Below are positions 6,142 to 9,341 of a stretch of 9,341 nt of DNA, piece after piece; within the stretch, counting starts at the first letter, position 1; each line of letters opens with the position of its first letter. Source of the stretch: a bacterium UBP18_UBA7526 (GTDB lineage Bacteria > UBP18 > UBA7526); contig DLMW01000007.1 in NCBI GenBank assembly GCA_002478245.1, positions 1-9,341 on the forward strand, given 5' to 3'. The position numbers and the translations under genes were made by a program. A model generated the notes under the pieces. The model saw only the letters and a program-made list of their open reading frames with translations. It did no database searches and was not told the DNA's origin.

Positions 6142-7425
6142 GTGAATATCTCTCAAGTTCTGACCGCTATCATTTTTGTGGCGGCTTATCTTTTTATGGT
6201 CACGGAGAGGGTCCATCGCACCGCGGCTGCCCTGGCTGGGGCAGGCATTATATTAGTGCTAAATATCCTCCCCCTGAGAGAGGCCTGGGTAGAGTATATC
6301 GATTTCAATACCCTCCTTCTCTTAATCGGGATGATGATCATCGTGACCATTACCAAGAGGACAGGCCTCTTTCAGTATGTGGCCATAAAGGCGGCAAAGA
6401 TAGCCCGGGGAAGGGTCTGGCTGATTCTCGTCACCCTCTCTATAGCTACTGCCGTTCTCTCTGCTCTTTTAGATAATGTCACCACTGTCCTGTTAATCAT
6501 TCCCATGGCCATTTTAATTGCCGATACCTTAGGAAAGAGCCCTTTCTCCTTTCTCATCGCTGGGGTTATGTCTGCCAATATTGGCGGAGTAGCAACTTTA
6601 ATTGGGGATCCTCCCAATATCCTGATAGGTAGCGCTGCCCATCTCTCTTTCCTGGACTTTATCATTAATTTAACCCCAATCTGTATCATCGTTTTCATAG
6701 TGACTATATTCCTTCTCTTACTCATCTTCCATCGCCACTTTCGGGTGTCACCTGAGAAGGAGAAGAAGGTGGCCGCCTTCAGGGAGAGGGAGGCCATAAG
6801 GGATCCCATATTGATGAGGAAATCACTCATTGTCTTTGGGCTTACTCTAATGGCCTTTACCATCCATCATCGCTTGGGCCTCCTTCCCTCTACCATTGCT
6901 TTAGGAGGAGCCGCCCTTCTCTTATTCATCAGTAGAATTGATCCTACGGAAATCTTTAAGGAGATCGAGTGGCCTACATTATTCTTCATCTTTGGCCTGT
7001 TCATTCTGGTAGGAGGCCTGGAGAAGGTAGGTATTATTGAGTCTTTGGCGAGAGCTGTTCTAAAATCTACTCAAAATCCAGTAGCCGTCATCCTCATCAT
7101 TCTTTGGGGGACCACTCTTGGTTCTTCAATAGTGGGTGCCCCTCCCTGTACGGTCGCCATTATCCCCGTAGTAAGGCATATTGGTATCCAACTTAACCTC
7201 CCTCCTTCCCAGATGGTCCCCCTCTGGTGGGCCCTGGCTTTGGGGGCTGGTTTTGGGGCAAATGGAACCCTGGTCGGTCACATGGCCACTCTGGTTGTTG
7301 CTGGGATTAGCGAAAAGACAAGGGCCCCTCTTACCTTTCGGAACCACTTAAAAATATGCCTACCCCTTACCCTGATCTCCCTCTTCCTTGCTTCCATCTA
7401 TATCTACTTCCGGTATCTTGTTTGA
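6142..7425 (+). CDS. ArsB/NhaD-family (P-protein-like) ion transporter
   Basis: This is a 427-residue polytopic inner-membrane protein with about 10-12 hydrophobic segments and two inverted-repeat halves joined by a charged cytoplasmic-looking loop (197-226). The first half has the family signatures LLDNVTTVLLIIP (D111-N112) and NIGGVATLIGDPPNI (146-160). The second half has the matching FGLFILVGGLEKVGIIE (283-300) and GANGTLVG (372-379). At the second DN-P site, where relatives usually read DNIP, it has GAPP (332-335). Homologues move Na+/H+, arsenite, or organic or inorganic anions, so the substrate cannot be named. The GTG start at 6142 lies 1 base after the CBS gene stop, with only a weak purine-rich Shine-Dalgarno, so coupling is likely. 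The patatin gene follows after 4 bases. NhaD, ArsB or a SLC13-like permease are all possible names. Confidence 0.88.
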   Translation: MNISQVLTAIIFVAAYLFMVTERVHRTAAALAGAGIILVLNILPLREAWVEYIDFNTLLLLIGMMIIVTITKRTGLFQYVAIKAAKIARGRVWLILVTLSIATAVLSALLDNVTTVLLIIPMAILIADTLGKSPFSFLIAGVMSANIGGVATLIGDPPNILIGSAAHLSFLDFIINLTPICIIVFIVTIFLLLLIFHRHFRVSPEKEKKVAAFREREAIRDPILMRKSLIVFGLTLMAFTIHHRLGLLPSTIALGGAALLLFISRIDPTEIFKEIEWPTLFFIFGLFILVGGLEKVGIIESLARAVLKSTQNPVAVILIILWGTTLGSSIVGAPPCTVAIIPVVRHIGIQLNLPPSQMVPLWWALALGAGFGANGTLVGHMATLVVAGISEKTRAPLTFRNHLKICLPLTLISLFLASIYIYFRYLV

Positions 7426-7429
7426 GCTT

Positions 7430-8260
7430 ATGAAGGTGAAGATCGGCCTTGCTTTAAGTGGGGGAGCAGCAAGGGGGATTGCCCATGTCGGGGTCTTGAA
7501 GGCATTAAGAGAGGCTCAGGTTCCCATAGATATGATTGCCGGGACTTCAAGTGGTGCCTTAATTGGCGCTCTCTATGCCTCAGGGTTAGATATTGAGACT
7601 ATTGAGAGGGTAGCTTTAGGTTTAAAATGGAAGGAGTTCGCTAATTTTACTCTGCCTAAGATGGGTCTTATCTCTGGGAAGGGGATAGAGGATTTTGTCT
7701 CCGAGCATACTAAGGTCAAGGATTTCAGAGAACTGAAGATTCCTTTAGCTATTATTACCACAGATTTAATTAGCGAGAAAGAAGTGGTCTTCAAAGAAGG
7801 ACTTTTGTCAAAGATTGTTCAGGCAAGTTGTTCTATCCCCGGGGTCTATACCCCGGTAGAACATGAGGATATGCTCCTGGTTGATGGAGGAGTGGTCAAT
7901 ATCCTTCCTACCAGCGTTCTGCGCCAGATGGGGGCAGACTTGGTCATCGGGGTGGATGTCAATACTAAGGCAACCATAAGCCCGGAGCCCAAGAACGTCT
8001 TTCAGGTCATTCTTCAGTCCTGGGATGTCATCTCCCGGCAAGGGGCAGAGAGGGCTGCCAAGGATGCGGATCTCATTATCTATCCTGAGATTGGGGATAT
8101 CTCCAGAGTAGATTTGAAGAGGGCGAAAGAACTCCTAGAGGCTGGTTATCAGGCAACCCAGGAAGTCATCCCTCAACTAAAAAGGGAGATGAGAAGAAGG
8201 AAGGGAATCATCTATAGGTTCAAAAGGAAAATTTTAGAAAGGAGAAGAGATGAGAGGTAA
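7430..8260 (+). CDS. Patatin-like phospholipase/esterase, RssA-like
   Basis: This 276-residue serine hydrolase has a patatin fold. The oxyanion-hole motif SGGAARG is at 10-16, the nucleophile Ser40 lies in GTSSG (38-42), and the catalytic Asp152 lies in VDGG (151-154). The Ser-Asp dyad is intact. It probably cleaves acyl esters of lipids in the cytoplasm or at the inner membrane, as there is no signal peptide. Its size is that of the bacterial RssA/YchK-type single-domain proteins. ATG 7430 is chosen because MKVKIGLALSGG is the family N-terminus. An in-frame TTG at 7388 would overlap the transporter and add an atypical extension. No clear Shine-Dalgarno is present, so coupling to the transporter stop 4 bases upstream is likely. 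The C-terminal tail is strongly basic (about 250-276) and its last 11 bases overlap csp. Confidence 0.92.
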   Translation: MKVKIGLALSGGAARGIAHVGVLKALREAQVPIDMIAGTSSGALIGALYASGLDIETIERVALGLKWKEFANFTLPKMGLISGKGIEDFVSEHTKVKDFRELKIPLAIITTDLISEKEVVFKEGLLSKIVQASCSIPGVYTPVEHEDMLLVDGGVVNILPTSVLRQMGADLVIGVDVNTKATISPEPKNVFQVILQSWDVISRQGAERAAKDADLIIYPEIGDISRVDLKRAKELLEAGYQATQEVIPQLKREMRRRKGIIYRFKRKILERRRDER

Positions 8261-8456
8261 AGTGAAGTGGTTCAATGAGAAGAGAGGCTTTGGCTTCATC
8301 ACGCCTGACGACGGTAGTAAGGATGTCTTCGTTCACTTCTCTGCCATCGAGAGCAAAGGGTTCAAGGCTTTAACTGAAGGTGAGGAGGTAGAGTTTGAGA
8401 TCGAAGAGACTTCCCGTGGCCCCCAGGCAAAGAAAGTTGTTAAACTAGGAAAGTGA
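8250..8456 (+). CDS. csp: Cold-shock-domain protein (CspA family)
   Basis: This 68-residue protein is a single cold-shock domain. It has WFNEKRGFGFI with RNP-1 (RGFGFI, Arg in place of the common first Lys) and RNP-2 VFVHF, then ALTEGEEVEFEI and a basic end. It binds single-stranded RNA or DNA and acts as an RNA chaperone. The start overlaps the patatin gene end by 11 bases, and its Shine-Dalgarno AAAGGAG lies in that gene's last codons about 6 bases upstream. There is no long cold-shock 5' leader, so it is probably expressed with the operon and may not be cold-inducible. The stop codon is in the loop of an 11-bp-arm hairpin. Confidence 0.95.
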   Translation: MRGKVKWFNEKRGFGFITPDDGSKDVFVHFSAIESKGFKALTEGEEVEFEIEETSRGPQAKKVVKLGK

Positions 8457-8472
8457 TCTTTTAGTTTAACAA
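8437..8472. terminator. AT-rich hairpin enclosing the csp stop codon, possible terminator
   Basis: Perfect 11-bp arms TTGTTAAACTA (8437-8447) and TAGTTTAACAA (8462-8472) enclose an inner AAAG/CTTT stem with a four-base loop, TGAT, that contains the TGA stop. It is AT-rich and no T-run follows, so it is not a classic intrinsic terminator. It may instead protect the mRNA 3' end or modulate termination. Confidence 0.45.
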
Positions 8473-8476
8473 ATCA

Positions 8477-8570
8477 CCCCGTTAGAAATCTTAATGGGCA
8501 TACTTCTTAAAAAGGATGATAGCACCTGAGTAAATAAATACCCTCTTATTAAGGAGAATTTCTAACGGGG
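8477..8570. repeat. 94-bp inverted-repeat element with 13-bp perfect ends (MITE-like or structured RNA)
   Basis: CCCCGTTAGAAAT (8477-8489) and ATTTCTAACGGGG (8558-8570) are perfect complements. Pairing continues inward with CTTAAT (8490-8495) and ATTAAG (8548-8553), across a 4-base bulge, then GGG/CCC. The interior is AT-rich and no coding frame was seen. It could be a small non-autonomous mobile element or the hairpin leader or terminator between csp and the htrA-like gene. No convincing target duplication is visible. A single degenerate copy of the end, TCACCCGTTAGA, lies at 5007-5018. Confidence 0.6.
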
Positions 8571-8625
8571 CAAGAAATAAAAGGATGCAAATTTATACGC
8601 GAATAGAAGAAAGAGGTCAAACAGA

Positions 8626-9341
8626 ATGAAGGCAGATCAGAGATTAACCTATTTTCTTGTGGCTGTTTTAATCTTCACGGGGATTGGCCTTGGAGTCTCT
8701 AAATTAAAGAAGGAGAAAAGACCAGTAGGAAAACTCTATACAGAGAGTAAGGCTATGCCTATCACCTTAGAAAGGGAGATAAGCGCCAGAAGTGAGGATA
8801 ATATTATCTCTGCTGTGAAGAAGGTCTCCCCAGCCGTAGTCTCTATAAGGGGAGTGGTAAAGAGAAGGATCCCTTACTATCGTTTCCAATTCCCTAGGGA
8901 TGAGTTCTTTGAGAAGTTCTTTGGCAAGGACTTCTTTGAGGAGTTCTTCCCCAGAAGGGAGTTTGAGAGGGAGTATCGGGCAGAGACTCTAGGTTCGGGA
9001 GTAATCATCAATCAGGAAGGATATATCCTGACCAATAGCCATGTGATAAAAGGAGTGGAGGAGTTAGAGGTTGAGCTCCTGGACGGAAGGAAGTTTAAGG
9101 GAAAGGTAGCGGGAAGCGACCCGGAGACGGATATCGCCATCCTAAAGGTAAAGGCCGATAACCTTCCCATTGCGATACTGGGCGATTCGGATAAGATAGA
9201 GATCGGTCAGTGGGCCATCGCTATCGGTAATCCCATGGGCTATCAGCATACCGTTACTGTGGGAGTAATTAGTGCTACGGGAAGGCGGTTAAGGGGAACA
9301 GGCTATGAGAACCTCATCCAGACCGATGCCGCCATCAATCC
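8626..9341 (+). CDS. HtrA/DegP-like serine protease, N-terminal part (runs off the window)
   Basis: The frame is open from ATG 8626 to the window edge (238 codons plus 2 bases). AGAGG lies 9 bases before the start. Residues 8-25 are a hydrophobic signal or anchor segment (TYFLVAVLIFTGIGLGV) without a clear cleavage site. Residues about 84-117 form the Phe-rich flexible loop typical of DegP-type proteins (FFEKFFGKDFFEEFF). The protease core follows: TLGSGVII, catalytic His139 in TNSHV, and catalytic Asp169 in DPETDIAIL. GQWAIAIGNPMG and TVGVISATGR match the family. The Ser (GNSGG) and any PDZ domains lie beyond the window. It should act in the periplasm in protein quality control. It is separated from csp by 169 bases that hold two inverted repeats. 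The family is secure; DegP, DegQ or DegS cannot be distinguished. Confidence 0.93.
   Translation, partial: MKADQRLTYFLVAVLIFTGIGLGVSKLKKEKRPVGKLYTESKAMPITLEREISARSEDNIISAVKKVSPAVVSIRGVVKRRIPYYRFQFPRDEFFEKFFGKDFFEEFFPRREFEREYRAETLGSGVIINQEGYILTNSHVIKGVEELEVELLDGRKFKGKVAGSDPETDIAILKVKADNLPIAILGDSDKIEIGQWAIAIGNPMGYQHTVTVGVISATGRRLRGTGYENLIQTDAAIN

Noticed and set aside
6372..6863. Reverse-strand open frame of 163 codons
   Set aside because: It lies wholly inside the transporter gene with its well-conserved motifs; the antisense product is rich in Lys, Met and Arg with no recognisable domain.
7388..7429. TTG 7388 as the start of the patatin gene
   Set aside because: It would add 14 atypical residues and overlap the transporter by 38 bases; the family N-terminus begins at ATG 7430.
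8594..8599. Possible -10 box TATACG before the HtrA-like gene
   Set aside because: The sequence 17 bases upstream (CAAGAA) is a poor -35 match, so no promoter is claimed.
8457..8625. CIRCE or another heat-shock operator before the HtrA-like gene
   Set aside because: No TTAGCACTC/GAGTGCTAA pair is present; the inverted repeats there have a different sequence.

Overview
The window comes from a Gram-negative-type (diderm) bacterium. Outer-membrane features show this: an Omp85-type barrel gene, a periplasmic HtrA/DegP-type protease and EIIA-Ntr. Coding strands are purine-rich, arginine is mostly AGG/AGA and GTG starts are used. Together with the unusual protein architectures this would suit an uncultivated lineage such as Omnitrophota or Aerophobota, but the taxonomic guess is weak. 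All recognised genes are on the + strand.

Region 1 (1-4168) is a two-gene unit. The first gene is a beta-ketoacyl-ACP synthase homologue that has lost every catalytic residue, so it resembles a chain-length-factor or pseudo-KAS. Its stop overlaps (ATGA) the start of a 982-residue exported protein. That protein joins a zinc-metallopeptidase-like domain (HEFTH), a six-blade TolB/PD40-like propeller and a C-terminal Omp85/BamA-like barrel.

Region 2 (4169-5097) starts with a consensus sigma-70 promoter, followed closely by tRNA-Asp(GTC). Next come a small unrecognised exported or membrane protein gene, tRNA-Phe(GAA) only 4 bases after its stop, and tRNA-Thr(CGT) without an encoded CCA. The layout suggests a mixed tRNA/mRNA transcript.

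Region 3 (5144-8456) looks like one operon: a PtsN-like EIIA protein, a two-CBS-domain protein, an ArsB/NhaD-type ion transporter, an RssA-like patatin hydrolase and a cold-shock protein. The first three could form a transporter with two sensory or regulatory inputs, phosphorylation state and adenine nucleotides. The transporter lacks its usual second DN-P motif.

Region 4 (8457-9341) has two adjacent inverted repeats: an 11-bp-arm hairpin around the csp stop codon and a 94-bp element with 13-bp perfect ends. The 5' part of an HtrA/DegP-like serine protease gene follows and runs off the window. No CRISPR array, insertion sequence or rRNA was seen, and no stretch longer than 300 bases lacks a gene.
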